Of a stretch of 60,373 nucleotides of DNA, positions 37,126-48,300 are shown one piece after another. Each line of letters begins with the position of its first letter. Position 1 is the stretch's first letter. This stretch comes from Caldilineaceae bacterium (lineage in GTDB: Bacteria; Chloroflexota; Anaerolineae; Caldilineales; Caldilineaceae): the NCBI GenBank assembly GCA_020634815.1, contig JACKBA010000038.1:1-60373 (forward strand), in the 5' to 3' direction. The translations under genes were made by a program, and so were the position numbers. The notes below the pieces were generated by a model. The model was not told the origin of the DNA. It was given only the letters and a program-made list of their open reading frames with translations, and did not search any database.

Positions 37126-37842
37126 ATGAAGCATAGCACGATGATCAATCGCACCGTGACCGTCGCAACTGTTGCAGCGCTGCCGGCCCTTGCGCCGCTC
37201 GTTGCGCATGCGGCTGGTACGCAGCAAGAGGCAAGCGCCGCGCCAAGCCTGTGGCCGCTGATCCTGGCCATGCTGGCCGCGGCCTTCGCCATCGAGCGCG
37301 TGCTGGAACTGCTGTGGAATTACACCGAGTGGCTCCTGCTCAACAGCAAGCGCATGACTGTCACAACGCTCGTCTCCAGCGCCTATGTCAAATTCAAGAG
37401 CGGCACGAGCGTACTCCTCGGCGCAATCTTCGGCGTGCTGCTGGCGGGGCTCTTCACCTTCCACCTCTTTGCCGCCTTGCAGCCGCTGACGCTTGGCTTC
37501 CTGAGCGGGGTTCCGGCCAACTGGGACGTGGCGCTGTCGGGCGTCATCGTCGGCGTGCTGGCCAAGCCGGTGCACGATCTCATCGGCGTCATCGCCGGGC
37601 TCAAGGGCTTCCTCAGCGGCGCGGCCGTGCACCAACGTGAGGCGGCCGGCGCGGCCATGGCCGACGGCGTGCTCAAGCTGGCGCAGAGCGACGCGCAGGG
37701 CATGATCGAGGTGCCCGGTATGGGGCCGACACGCATTGCCGGCGCATATGGACAAGACGAAGACGGTAAGGAGTCTACAGCAGACGAAAAAAGCGCGACC
37801 GACCGCTATATCGAGATCCTGCACAACCGTACGGCCAGTTGA
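37126..37842 (+). CDS. Membrane protein of unknown function downstream of pepA
   Basis: ATG 37126 has GGAAGGAA upstream. The 238-residue protein has a first hydrophobic segment resembling a signal peptide (ending AHA-AG near residue 30), then helices at about 41-60, 90-115 and 133-160, and a charged C-terminal tail. An FAIERVLELLWNYTEWLLLN amphipathic region follows helix 1. I do not recognise a family. It is 22 bases after pepA and probably co-transcribed. Confidence 0.62.
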   Translation: MKHSTMINRTVTVATVAALPALAPLVAHAAGTQQEASAAPSLWPLILAMLAAAFAIERVLELLWNYTEWLLLNSKRMTVTTLVSSAYVKFKSGTSVLLGAIFGVLLAGLFTFHLFAALQPLTLGFLSGVPANWDVALSGVIVGVLAKPVHDLIGVIAGLKGFLSGAAVHQREAAGAAMADGVLKLAQSDAQGMIEVPGMGPTRIAGAYGQDEDGKESTADEKSATDRYIEILHNRTAS

Positions 37843-38009
37843 CCCCGACGCCCCTGCCATTACAATCTCGCAAGTGCAGAGCCGGCGCCTTCAGGGTAGC
37901 CCAGGCACGACTGAGCCAAACGTGATCTCCCGTTCGTTCTGGATTCTGTGGAAGGGGCAGGATGTTGCTCGCGACATTGCAGCAACTCATTGCCGGGTAA
38001 GCTCTCCGC

Positions 38010-39641
38010 CTACAGGTTGGCAATGGCCGAGAAAAGGCGGGCGCGGTTCGCCGGCGAGACAAAGCCGGCAAAGTCACGCCTCATCTGGCGCCGCAGCTTC
38101 TCGATGATGCGGTCCTGGGTGCGCTCGTAACTCGTTGTGGCAGCCTCGCCATCGACGCTCTCGCCGCCGGCCAGCAGTTGTTTGCTGACGGCGGCATCGT
38201 TGAGATCGCCGAGATCATCCTGCAAGTTGCGCAGCGATTCGATGATCTCACCGGCCTGCGGGCCGAGCAGGTTCGCCACGAACTCCAGGTTATAGCGAAG
38301 GTACTTGCAGGCTATCCGCAGCCGGTGCAGGGTTTCGACCGGTACGGCATCCGCCTGTTCGAAGCATGTCTCGAAGGAGCGCACGCGCTCAAAGTTGCTC
38401 AACAGCATCGTGGGTGTGACATGACGCACCTGGAAGGGTATCACCTCGTCACCCGGCTTGGACTCGAAGTGGACGATGCCGGCGCCCGGCGTGCGGCAGA
38501 AACGCACAAAGTCGGCGACGAACGCGGCATACTTCTTGTTATCGAGCCACGCCACCAATTCGCCATGCGCCGAAGCGCGCTTCGCCAGCCATTCGTCCAA
38601 TTTCGTTTGCAGATCGCCGGTCCACTTGCGCCGGTTCTTCTGCCGATACTCCTGCAACTTGCCGATCGCCACGTCCAGATCGCGCACGGCGCCCAACAAG
38701 CGGGCCGTTCGTCGCAGCCGCTTCAAGTAGCGGCGCGTCGCTTTCGGCTTGAAGTACTCTTCGTGAATGCGCGCCGCCGCCCGCGCACGGCGGATGGCCA
38801 CCCGCGCGTCATGCACGTGTTCCGGGTCGCTTGCATGGCGCACGCCCGCCTCGTTGAGCAGCATCTGCATGAACTGTTCCTGCCAGATGACGCGGCACGC
38901 CTCCGCCATGTGCATGGAGGGCTGCACGCCCTGCCAGTTCTCCGGCGAGGCGAGCGGATGGCGGCTGATGATGGCCAACGAGCGCGCCAGTTTGCTCTCT
39001 GTGCTGGGCGTCAGCTCAAACGCGCCCAGAAAGCGATCGGCCAGCACATGCAACTCGGCCGCATCGACCCCTGGCTTCAGCTCGACTTCGACCTCGTAGG
39101 CACGGGCAATGACGGCGCCCTCGCGGCTCTGCCGGATGCGCATCTCGTCGAGGCTCAGTATGGCCAGCGTCGGCGCCCGGCCCCGCGTGCGCCCCGGCGC
39201 CTCTGCCGCAATGTCACGCACGCGCCGCGTCTGTTCGATGACGCAGATCGGCGCAAGCTTTGCCCGCGCATCCAGAACGCCGCCGAGCGCGCCGGCCAAC
39301 GATGGCGGCATGTCGGCAATGGATTCGGGCAACTGCTCGCCGCCGAAGGACTCCTCAATCTCCACGCGCTGATAGATGCCGACTTCATTGGCCGCGCCGC
39401 TCCCTTTGAGCGTCATCACGCTGCCGTCGATGCCGGTCCGCACGCGCACCTGGTAGCCATGACGCAGGAGTCGATAGTCGGCCGTGTCCAGGTAGACATC
39501 GCGCACGACCTTCCTGGCAACCGGGCCAAAGCGGTAGCCGGCGACCGGCGACCGTTCGCGCGCCAGTGTCTCCAAAACGGATGGATCGACAACGGCGAAT
39601 TTGGCTTCGATCTCCGTCGGCTGCTTCACCGCAACACTCAT
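38010..39641 (-). CDS. CYTH-CHAD domain protein
   Basis: The 543-residue protein joins an N-terminal CYTH (triphosphate tunnel) domain to a C-terminal CHAD domain. CYTH begins with E10-I-E12-A-K14 and contains VYLDTADYRLLRHGYQVRVR, MTLKGSG and EVEVELKPG. CHAD (from about 245) has VHDARVAIRRARAAARIHEE, ARLLGAVRDLDVAIG and HRLRIACKYLRYNLEF, with many conserved His and Arg that bind polyphosphate. Such fusions are inorganic triphosphatases or polyphosphate-binding proteins; both active-site sets look intact. The ATG at 39641 is used. PhoU is 4 kb away, not in the same operon. Confidence 0.9.
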   Translation of the reverse strand: MSVAVKQPTEIEAKFAVVDPSVLETLARERSPVAGYRFGPVARKVVRDVYLDTADYRLLRHGYQVRVRTGIDGSVMTLKGSGAANEVGIYQRVEIEESFGGEQLPESIADMPPSLAGALGGVLDARAKLAPICVIEQTRRVRDIAAEAPGRTRGRAPTLAILSLDEMRIRQSREGAVIARAYEVEVELKPGVDAAELHVLADRFLGAFELTPSTESKLARSLAIISRHPLASPENWQGVQPSMHMAEACRVIWQEQFMQMLLNEAGVRHASDPEHVHDARVAIRRARAAARIHEEYFKPKATRRYLKRLRRTARLLGAVRDLDVAIGKLQEYRQKNRRKWTGDLQTKLDEWLAKRASAHGELVAWLDNKKYAAFVADFVRFCRTPGAGIVHFESKPGDEVIPFQVRHVTPTMLLSNFERVRSFETCFEQADAVPVETLHRLRIACKYLRYNLEFVANLLGPQAGEIIESLRNLQDDLGDLNDAAVSKQLLAGGESVDGEAATTSYERTQDRIIEKLRRQMRRDFAGFVSPANRARLFSAIANL

Positions 39642-39776
39642 GGATCACTCCCAGACGAGATGTATGGTAAATAACAGGCAGAGTCAAGGCAGGCTCGGGA
39701 CTGACGCCTACGGGTTTGCCCTGAACCTATCATATCATGATTACCACACCCAAGTCGCCACCGTTGTGAGGAAAAC

Positions 39777-40319
39777 ATGACCGCGTCACAACCAACCTTC
39801 TGGGCTCTGACCCTCAAGACTATCGTGGCCCACACGCTGACCTACTTCCTGGTCGGCCTTGTCGCGTTCACGGTGCTGGACTACACCACACTCTTTGCCG
39901 AGCCGGGAATGGCGTCAACCATGCGCCAGACCAGCGCCCCAATCGTCGCGCTTGGCCCGGCGCTACAGCCGATCCGCGGCGTTCTCTTTGCACTGGTCTT
40001 CTACCCGCTGCGCGAGATTCTCTTCGGGCGCCGCCGCGGCTGGCTGATCATCTGGCTCATGCTCGTCTCGCTCGGCATTCTGTCGACCTTTGCCCCCGCA
40101 TCCGGCTCCGTGGAAGGGCTGATCTACACGACGATCCCGGCACGCGATCAGTTTTCGGGTGGTTTCCTCGAAGTGCTGACACAGTCGTTCCTGCTATCCG
40201 TACTTCTCTACTACTGGGTGACCCATCCGGAGAAGCGCTGGCTGACCTGGCTGCTGGGGATCCTCTTCGTACTGGTCGTCGCAATGTCCATCATGGGCTT
40301 CCTGATGGCCCCCGGCTAG
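39777..40319 (+). CDS. Small multi-pass membrane protein
   Basis: The 180-residue protein has five predicted membrane helices (about 12-34, 54-76, 85-104, 127-147, 153-175). A PLREILFGRRRGWLIIW motif lies between the second and third. It has no recognised family. The gene overlaps nothing and lies 45 bases upstream of the nucleotidyltransferase gene, so an operon is possible. Confidence 0.65.
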   Translation: MTASQPTFWALTLKTIVAHTLTYFLVGLVAFTVLDYTTLFAEPGMASTMRQTSAPIVALGPALQPIRGVLFALVFYPLREILFGRRRGWLIIWLMLVSLGILSTFAPASGSVEGLIYTTIPARDQFSGGFLEVLTQSFLLSVLLYYWVTHPEKRWLTWLLGILFVLVVAMSIMGFLMAPG

Positions 40320-40364
40320 CCGATCGCTACGCCGGCTCGTCCACGACGCGAGAAAGGGATCAAT

Positions 40365-41483
40365 ATGCCTGATATTCCGTCGACGATCGCGCTCCTCCAG
40401 GACGCGCTCTTGCGCCGCTTCGGTGACGAGATCGACCTCATCTTTCAGTACGGCTCGCACCTGCACGGCGCCACGAACCGCTTCTCCGACGTCGACCTCT
40501 CCTGGGTGCCCGTGCATGACACCACCTGGGGCAGCATCACCGTCATGGTTGACGAGACGCTCTTCGACCTCTACGCCATGCACTGGTCGCACCTGGAGCG
40601 CATGGCCGACTTCCGCGATGTCAGTTCAAGCGTGCTGTTGCATAACCGCATCCTCTACCAGCGCAACGATGCGGCCGCCGAACGCTTTGCCGCACTGGCC
40701 GGCCGCCTGCGCGCCGGGCTGGAGCCTTCAGGGCGCCGCGACATGGTCCGCCGCGCCCTGGAGATCTTCCAGAGCAGCGGCTATGACTACTACCTGCTGC
40801 GCGAGCAGGCCGCAGCGGGCCATGCTGCCGGCACGCTGAAGTCGGCACAGGCGATCCTGCGCACCGTGCTACACTGCGTGGCCGTCGCCAACCAGGCGTG
40901 CATCGACACGCGCAAGCTCGCACAGGTGCTGGCGCTGCCCAGGCTCCCGGACGGTTTTGCTGTGACCGTCGAGCGTGCCATCGCCGCCATGGCGCCGCGG
41001 GACGTGCAGAAGACCATCGACGCTCTGCTCGCCTCGACGCGCGCATGGTTGCTTGCAGAGCAGCGCGCCGCCCTGCGTGCCGATGCAACGTACGCGGCGG
41101 TATTTCACGCCGGCTACCCGGAACTGAAGCGCGACCTGCAGGCGATCATGCTGGCCTGCGAGCAAGCGGATCTCTATGCCGCCAAGGGTGCCGTGCTATC
41201 CTTGTTGCATGAGATGTCACGCGGCATTGCGCAGGTTGCGACGGGGATCGAGGTCACTCGATTCAATGCTCTCGCTGACTACGAGCAGCAGTTGATGGTC
41301 CTTGGTTTCCCGGCACTGCTCGCGCCGTTGGTAGCAGGAGACTTCCATGCGCTGGAACGTCAGTGTCACCACTTTGACCGGCGCCTTCAAGCCTTCCTGC
41401 AAGAGAACGGCGTCGGGCTCAACGACTTCGCCACGCTGGAAGAACTAAAACTTTTCCTCAGGCCATCGCCGCCGTCCGGGTGA
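40365..41483 (+). CDS. Nucleotidyltransferase-domain protein (kanamycin/MNT-like)
   Basis: The 372-residue protein starts with a polymerase-beta-like nucleotidyltransferase domain: IFQYGSHLHGATNRFSDVDL, with the G-S and D-x-D metal-binding pattern at about residues 29-46. A long all-helical C-terminal part follows (DMVRRALEIFQSSGYDYYLL, AQAILRTVLHCVAVANQACI). This layout recalls aminoglycoside-type and streptomycin-adenylyl relatives, but substrate residues cannot be assigned. It is followed after 30 bases by the UroD-like gene. Confidence 0.75.
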   Translation: MPDIPSTIALLQDALLRRFGDEIDLIFQYGSHLHGATNRFSDVDLSWVPVHDTTWGSITVMVDETLFDLYAMHWSHLERMADFRDVSSSVLLHNRILYQRNDAAAERFAALAGRLRAGLEPSGRRDMVRRALEIFQSSGYDYYLLREQAAAGHAAGTLKSAQAILRTVLHCVAVANQACIDTRKLAQVLALPRLPDGFAVTVERAIAAMAPRDVQKTIDALLASTRAWLLAEQRAALRADATYAAVFHAGYPELKRDLQAIMLACEQADLYAAKGAVLSLLHEMSRGIAQVATGIEVTRFNALADYEQQLMVLGFPALLAPLVAGDFHALERQCHHFDRRLQAFLQENGVGLNDFATLEELKLFLRPSPPSG

Positions 41484-41513
41484 CGGCCGACAGCCAGATA
41501 AAGGAGCAGATTC

Positions 41514-42680
41514 ATGCCAATGACTTCCAAGGAGCGCCTGTTGACGGCGCTTGCGCGCGGTGTGCCGGATCGCCTGCCTGTGACGACGCATCACCTGATG
41601 CGCTACTTCCTGGATACCTACATGGGCGGCATGGGAGAACAGGCCTTTTTCGACCATTTCGGGCTGGATGCCATCACCTGGGTTGTGCCGCATCGACCCT
41701 CAACGGAACAAGGCGAATTCTTTGACCCGCACCACACCACGCCCGGCTTCCTGGAGAGCCGCCGCATTGCCAGCGCCGACTGGCGTGTCGAGTCCGAAGA
41801 CGTGCCGCATCCCCGCTACGCGACGACCCGCTACCGCTTTGTGACGCCCAAGGGCCAGCTCACGATGATGGTTCAGTCAAACGAGCACACCACCTGGGTC
41901 AGCGAACATCTAATCAAGGAGAAACACGACATCGATCTGATCGGCGAATTCGTCACCGCGCCCAAGTCCGATGTCGAGGCGGTCAACCGCGCCGCTGAGG
42001 CGTTTGGCGCGCGCGGGCTGGTGCGCGGCCATATCTGCTGCTTTGACATCTTCGGCCAACCCGGGACCTGGCAGGATGCATGTTGTCTCGTCGGTACGCA
42101 GCGCATGATCATGGAGACATTCGACGATCCGGCCTGGGTTCATACGTTGCTCAAAATCCTGCACCGCCGCAAGCGCATCTTTGTCCAATCACTCAAAGGC
42201 GCCCGCTACGATCTCCTGGAGTTGGGCGGCGGCGACGCGTCGACGACCGTGATATCGCCGACGATTTTCGAGAACTTCGTTGCGCCCTACGATGCCGATC
42301 TGATCGCGGCCGCGCATGAAGCGGGACAGCGCATCGTCTACCACACGTGCGGCGGCATGATGCCGATCCTCGAAACCATCGCCGCCATGCAACCCGATGC
42401 CATGGAGACGTTCACGCCCAAAGCGATGGGCGGCGACGTGCGTCTGGCAGAGGCCAAGCGCCGCATCGGCGACAAGGTCTGCATGATCGGCAGCTTCGAC
42501 CAGTTTCATAACTTCATGAATTGCTCTGAAGCCGACACGCGCGCGGCCGTGCGCCGCGCCTTCGCCGACGCCGGGGAAGGCGGCGGCTTCATCCTCAGCC
42601 CATCCGACCACTTCTTCGACGCCGATCCCACCCTCATTGCGGCCTTTGCCGACGAAGCGCGCGCCTGTGTGTACAACTGA
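41514..42680 (+). CDS. Uroporphyrinogen decarboxylase (URO-D) family protein
   Basis: The 388-residue protein has the URO-D fold: N-terminal MTSKERLLTALARGVPDRLP, central DLLELGGGDASTTVISPTIF with ENFVAPYDADLIAAAHEAG, then IVYHTCGGMMPIL and a C-terminal CMIGSFDQFHNF with SPSDHF. The H-x-C of YHTCGG and divergence from HemE indicate the methyltransferase-like branch (MtaA/CmuA relatives) that moves methyl groups between corrinoid and thiol carriers, rather than heme synthesis. The substrate is unknown. ATG 41514 is used; ATG 41520 is equally possible. Confidence 0.8.
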   Translation: MPMTSKERLLTALARGVPDRLPVTTHHLMRYFLDTYMGGMGEQAFFDHFGLDAITWVVPHRPSTEQGEFFDPHHTTPGFLESRRIASADWRVESEDVPHPRYATTRYRFVTPKGQLTMMVQSNEHTTWVSEHLIKEKHDIDLIGEFVTAPKSDVEAVNRAAEAFGARGLVRGHICCFDIFGQPGTWQDACCLVGTQRMIMETFDDPAWVHTLLKILHRRKRIFVQSLKGARYDLLELGGGDASTTVISPTIFENFVAPYDADLIAAAHEAGQRIVYHTCGGMMPILETIAAMQPDAMETFTPKAMGGDVRLAEAKRRIGDKVCMIGSFDQFHNFMNCSEADTRAAVRRAFADAGEGGGFILSPSDHFFDADPTLIAAFADEARACVYN

Positions 42681-42721
42681 GCGCATCGTGCGCCTGTACA
42701 TCTCCCAACCGTCGTGGAGCG

Positions 42722-45085
42722 CTAGGGCACGGTCCACTCGGCCAGGATAGCAGCGTTGTCGCCCTCCTCGGTCAGCGCGCGCTCACCCGTGGCGGCGTCA
42801 TACCATCCCACGTCAAGGCGATAGCTCCCTGGCGCCAGCGTGTCTGGCAGGTGCAGCATGTAGCTCTCCGCCAGCACGGTCTCCGGCGTCCAGCCTGTCG
42901 TCGGATAGAAGCCATCGAGCGGCGCCTTGTCATGCTGCGCCACCAGCGACCCGTCCGGCCCGATTAAATGCACAAAGGCCGTGAGGTCGGCGGATGGCCG
43001 TTGCGACGCGCGCCACGCCAGGGCAACGGGAAGCGACATGCCGGGCGCCAACGTGGCGGGAAGTTGCTCAATCTGGTTCAGGCCGATGCCATTCGCCCAA
43101 CGGGCGCGGGCCGGCTCGGCCAGCGACGCCGCCTCCGCGCCAACGTTGAACCATTGGAACGGCAGCGGATCGCCGAGCAACACCCCCTCCGGCGTGTACG
43201 CGACAACCTCCAGGCGATACCACCCATCGGTCAGGTCGTCGGGCAGATACATCAGTTTGCGATCGGGGATCGGGTCTTTGCCCACATCGCGCATGAGAAT
43301 CAGCCCTTCACCCGGCGGACCATCCGCCTGCGAAATGCGCCGGCCATCGGCAGCCACCAATTGCACGGAGGTGCTAATCTGGTCGCGCAAGTCGCCATCC
43401 TGCGCCCAGTTCAGCACCAGGCGAAAGGGCTCGCCGGCGGCCGGCGCCGTCGCGTGCCAGCTCACCAGGTGCAACGGGCCAAGAACAAGGGGCGGCTCTG
43501 CCGTCTGGGCGACGGTGTACGCCGGCGAGGGCTTCAAGCTATCGGCAACAAAGACCAGCGTGCTGCCCACTTCGTGCGCGACGTCGAATTGCTCGAAGAT
43601 CGTCTCCAGCGACGCCAGATCATAGCGGTTCGCAAGCCGGTCGCGGTCGACGACCAGCCAGATTCTACGTTCGGATCGGATCGCGGCCCGCAAGTCGCTG
43701 GCCGAGCTCAGCAACAGGGCGCCCGTCCACCGATCGACAAGGTGACCGTTCTTGCGCACCACGTATGGCTCGTAATCCAGGCCGCGCGCGTAGTAGCTGC
43801 ACGGAGTGCCCATCACCCACGCACAGGCAGGCGGCTGCGGCGTCGCCACCCGATCGCCAGGCACGCGATGTTGCGCCACATACTCGAGCGCCGCTGTGTA
43901 GTCGACTGTGAGTGGTTTGAGCGCATCGCCTGCCATCGGCCACATCAGCCAAACGAGCACGCCCACGGCGCCGCTCGTGGCGGCCACGCGCCAGATACGC
44001 GACTCGCTAACCAGGTCGATGATCAACACCAGCCCGGCCGCGCCCAGCAACAGCCAGTTTGGTTCGACGAAAAGCATAAAGCGCGGTTCGTGCCAACTCT
44101 CCCCCACGACGGTCAGCACGGCAAGCCACATCGCTGCGAAGAAGAGCGCGAAGTAGAGTGTTGCCTGGTGATACGGCGCCAGCGCGGCCAGGCGACGGCG
44201 GCGCCACAGCAAGACGAAGAGGGCTACCGCCACCGCAAAGACGGCCAAGATCGACCACACCGGGCGCAGGTCATCCGTGAAGAGCGGACCAAACCCATCC
44301 CATGCGCTCTGCCATGCAAAAAAGAGGCCAACATATGCCTTCGTAGTTTGGATCGCATCAAACGCGTCGATAGGTCCCACGCGCTCCAGCGCAAAGCGCG
44401 CCAACATCGCCACGGCGCCGCCGGCGATGACAAACTGCACGGGGGCCTGCGCCAGGACGCCAATGCCATTCCACAGCAGCAGGCCAACGATGATGACAGG
44501 GTACAGAAGGATCATCTCTTCCTGCGTAAAGAGGGCCAGCGTGAAGAAAGTCACCACAAGCCAGGGAAGCCGCCAGCCGGCCTCCGGCCGCCGTGTCATG
44601 CGGTAGGCGGCCCACAGCGTGAGCATCGTCCAAAGCATGAACTGGGCATAGAAGCGCACACGCCCGGCGGCGTCGATCGCCTCTGCCAGCAGGGCCAGCG
44701 CAACTGCTGCCAGCAGCCCGACGCGCGCATTCCACTCCGAGCGGCCCATGGCAAAGATGACCACAATGCCGAGGGCGCCCATGACTACACTGGGAAGCCG
44801 GCCAATGACCGCATTGATGCCGCCAAGCGCCATCGCTCCTGCGGCCAGATAGGAGGTCAGAAGACCGCGGCCATAGAACATACCGCTGGGCAGTATGGGC
44901 AGGCCGCCGTCAAGAATTCGTGTCGCCGCATAGAGCGACACATACTCGTCGACGTGCAGACCGACCTGCTGGATATACAGAAGGCGCCACCATGCCCCGA
45001 CACCGACAAAGAGGATCGCGATCAAGATGATCCCCCGCTCCCACCAATCAGTTCCTCGCCTTTTGTCATCGTGTTGTTGGGGCAT
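42722..45085 (-). CDS. Membrane glycosyltransferase of GT39/PMT-like type
   Basis: The 787-residue protein has about eleven membrane helices in the first ~400 residues. The GT-C acidic motif after helix 1 is present (VGLHVDEYVSLYAATRIL). A large extracytoplasmic C-terminal domain follows, with jelly-roll-like segments (WYRLEVVAYTPEGVLLGDPL, SYRLDVGWYDAATGERAL). Members transfer sugars from polyprenyl-phosphate donors on the outer side of the membrane. The acceptor is unknown. The gene is monocistronic and upstream of the regulator gene's end; the gap 45086-45318 holds nothing recognisable. Confidence 0.8.
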   Translation of the reverse strand: MPQQHDDKRRGTDWWERGIILIAILFVGVGAWWRLLYIQQVGLHVDEYVSLYAATRILDGGLPILPSGMFYGRGLLTSYLAAGAMALGGINAVIGRLPSVVMGALGIVVIFAMGRSEWNARVGLLAAVALALLAEAIDAAGRVRFYAQFMLWTMLTLWAAYRMTRRPEAGWRLPWLVVTFFTLALFTQEEMILLYPVIIVGLLLWNGIGVLAQAPVQFVIAGGAVAMLARFALERVGPIDAFDAIQTTKAYVGLFFAWQSAWDGFGPLFTDDLRPVWSILAVFAVAVALFVLLWRRRRLAALAPYHQATLYFALFFAAMWLAVLTVVGESWHEPRFMLFVEPNWLLLGAAGLVLIIDLVSESRIWRVAATSGAVGVLVWLMWPMAGDALKPLTVDYTAALEYVAQHRVPGDRVATPQPPACAWVMGTPCSYYARGLDYEPYVVRKNGHLVDRWTGALLLSSASDLRAAIRSERRIWLVVDRDRLANRYDLASLETIFEQFDVAHEVGSTLVFVADSLKPSPAYTVAQTAEPPLVLGPLHLVSWHATAPAAGEPFRLVLNWAQDGDLRDQISTSVQLVAADGRRISQADGPPGEGLILMRDVGKDPIPDRKLMYLPDDLTDGWYRLEVVAYTPEGVLLGDPLPFQWFNVGAEAASLAEPARARWANGIGLNQIEQLPATLAPGMSLPVALAWRASQRPSADLTAFVHLIGPDGSLVAQHDKAPLDGFYPTTGWTPETVLAESYMLHLPDTLAPGSYRLDVGWYDAATGERALTEEGDNAAILAEWTVP

Positions 45086-45318
45086 TTCAGGGATCCTAAA
45101 GGAGAACTACCGGCTTCGATCGCTCGGGATAAACGCTACCTGTCCGACTGCCGGTCAACGTGCCAGGGGCATCACAGCGCATTGTTTGTCGCTATTTCCT
45201 CACCCTGCGGGTCGCGCACCACGGTGGTCCTGGATAGCGCGGATCACGGTGTACAGGCTACTGCCGTAACATGAACGGGAGATTAACGGCTTTCCCTACT
45301 GCTGCTGTATTGGTCGCT

Positions 45319-48300
45319 TCAGGAATCATCTGCCAACAGGCTGACAAGGGTCTCCGCCAACTGCGCCATGGCAGTGGCAGCATCCTCGCCCGCATAGAGC
45401 ACAGCGGCCACGGCCTTGGTGTACGCGGACGACACCTGCGGATAGCGGCGCCCGGCAACCTTGGCCGGCCGAATCGCCAGACCGCCCGCCTCGATGAGCG
45501 CCAGTATCTGCCGATAGATGGGGTGTCGCGCCAACAACTCAGGGTCGTCATACAGCGCGCGTAGGGAAGGTGGGTGCGGGTTTTGCGCCAGCGCTCGTGC
45601 CCGCTGCGCCGGCTCCGACGTAATGTCCATGAGCAGCTTCAGGGCCTTGCCCGGGTCGGCAGCCGCAGCGCGTATGGTTAACGGCCAGCCACCCAGCGTC
45701 GCTGCGTGACGTGCCGCGCCCGCTGGCAGCACTGTCAGTCCTGTGCAATCGCCAACGACAGGATCATCAAGGATCGGATACCCTACGGTCCATAGTCGCA
45801 TAAACGCGGCCTCGCCACTACACCAGACGCGAAGACTGTCGCCTTCGTGCGACTCACTCACACTTGGCGGCGAGATGGTTCCAATCCAGGAGCGCGCCTG
45901 CTCGAGCGCGGCAATCGTGCGTGCGTTGTAGACCGTCACCGCGCCGTGCTCGTCCACAACCAATCCGCCGCCTTCGCTGTGCTGCCACTCCAGCGCGTTG
46001 CAATTCAGATGTTCTGAGGGATACCCCTGCCAGATATAGCCCCAGAAGTCGGGATGGCCTGCCGCGCGCTCGCACGCCTGAATATGCGCAGCCATACGTT
46101 CCAACTCCGCCCACGTGCGTGGTGGCCCACCGAAACCGTACTTTTCCAGCAGATCGCGGCGGTAGTAGAGCGCGCCGACGTCGAGCATGTAGGGAAAGGC
46201 CAACAGCCGGCCGTCGATGCGACAGTTTTGCGCCAGCACTGGTAGCAAACCGTTTTGCTCTTCGGCTAGCGGGCCGGAGAGGTCCAGCACATCATCCACC
46301 ATACCAGGAAGCCAGATAAGATCCAGCGGCACGACGTCGCGGTACGGCAAGGACTGGATCGCTACCTGCCTGGTCTGCTCCAGTAGCAACATCGTATCGC
46401 CGGCAACTCCCATCTCGTAGGTTCTCAGGGTCATCTCTACGCTGCTCAAGGCGACTGCCGCCACGGCCGCGTCCGGGCCGCCCGCCACGCGCTGCCAGAT
46501 ATAGTGCAGATGTCCGCGCAGGCTATGTAGATAGCCGCGCAGGTCAGGCGTCGTATTCAGCCGCGTAAAGAGCGCACGCAACGTCCCCTTGGTCAGCGCC
46601 AGGTAATAGTCCTTATAGCGCTCGAACGCGGCCGCCGCCGCGCCGGTGATCGCTTCCAGCTTGCGCTCCGCCAGGCGACGGATGACCTCGTGCAGCCCAT
46701 AGCGATCCACCGCAACCAGACGAATGAGCGATTTGTCCACGAGGCGCATGATGCTGACGGCGGTCGTATCGGCGATGGCCAGCGCTGCCTCCACTGTGAA
46801 TTCGCCGCGCAGCACGGAGAGCGTCGCCAGCACGCGCTGCTCCTCCGGCGCCAGCATCTGCCACGACGCCTCGAAACTTGCCAGCAGGCTGCGCTGGCGC
46901 GCCGGCAGATCGCGCAACGTCCCCTCCTGCATGGCATCCAGCGTATCAAGCCCGGCGGCTAGATTGTCGGCGATCGCAGCGCAGGGCAGCCGGCCCACCT
47001 GCGCCGCGGCAAACTCGATGCCGAGCGGCAGCCCGCCGACCAACTGGCAGATGCGCACGACGTCGGGCAATTCGGCGCGCTGGATGGCGTAGCGCGGGCG
47101 CGTACGCCGCGCCAGTTGCAGGAAGAGTTGCACCGCGGCGTAGTCGCCCAGGTTCGTCTCCTCCGCATTGGCCGGAAAGGGCAACTCATCCACGGCGTAG
47201 CGCCACTCCCAACTGGCGGCCAACGCCTCGCGCGAGGTGACGACGCAGACCAGACCCGGAACTGCCGAGAGCAGCGCTTCCACTTCCGCCACACCGCCGG
47301 GCAGCAGATGCTCGAAGTTGTCGATCACCAGCAACAGGCGCCCCTCTACCTGCTGCAAGCGATCGGTCGCGTTACCATCAGCCACACCGTCCAGGTCAAA
47401 GGCCTGCGCGGCGACAGTCACAAGTTCGGACGCGGTGACGAGCCCCGCCACGCTCTGCCACGCAGCGGCGGCAAAGGCCGCCTGGTGACGATGCGCGAGC
47501 GCCAGGGCCAGGCGCGTCTTGCCGATGCCCCCCGGCCCGACGATGGTGATGGCACGACAGTCAGGCTGGGCCAGCATCGCGCCCAGTTCGGCCAGCTCGC
47601 GTTCGCGGCCGACCAGCGGCGACAGTTCGGCCGGCAGACGCGCGCGGCGGCGCGGGCTCGCCTGCCCCGGCACCGTCTCCGCTGCCACGTTGGCCGCGCT
47701 GCTTGCGCCTGAGCGAATCTTCTCATAGAGCGCCTGGGTCTCGACGCTGGGCTCAACCCCCAATTCGGAAGCCAGGCAATCGACGCAGAACTCGTACTGG
47801 CGCAATGCGGCGCCGCGCTGGCCGTCGGCGGTCAGCGCCTCCATCAACTGGCGGTGCGTCTCTTCGCGCCACGGCTCCATGGCCAGAATCTGCCGCAGAC
47901 AGGCGACCGCCTCGGCATGGGCGCGGCGGCGCCGATGGCCGTGAGCGAGTTCTTCGAGCAAACGCACCGCCACCCCGCGCAGCCGCTCCTGCGTGTGGGC
48001 GAGCCATAGCTCATAGTCGGGCGCATTGCGCACCGCAAAGCCTTGCAGGAAGTCGCCCCGATAGAGATCGATCGCGGCCTGCATCTTTTCTTCCACACCT
48101 TGCGACAGACCATCCTGCGCCAGTTGCTCGAAGCGGCGCACATCGCACGCGACATGCTCCGGCGTCAGCCCGATGGTGTCCCGATCGGCGACAATCCATG
48201 CGTCGAAGCTTTGGCGCAAGAGGGAGAGCGACTTGCGCAGATTGCCGCGTGCCGCCGCATCGTTTAGGTCGCCCCACAGCAGGACGGCAAGCGACGTGCG

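Noticed and set aside
42968..45274. 768-residue plus-strand open frame opposite the GT39-like gene
   Set aside because: It has an Arg/His/Gln-rich composition without motifs, while the minus strand shows coherent membrane helices and the VDEY motif.
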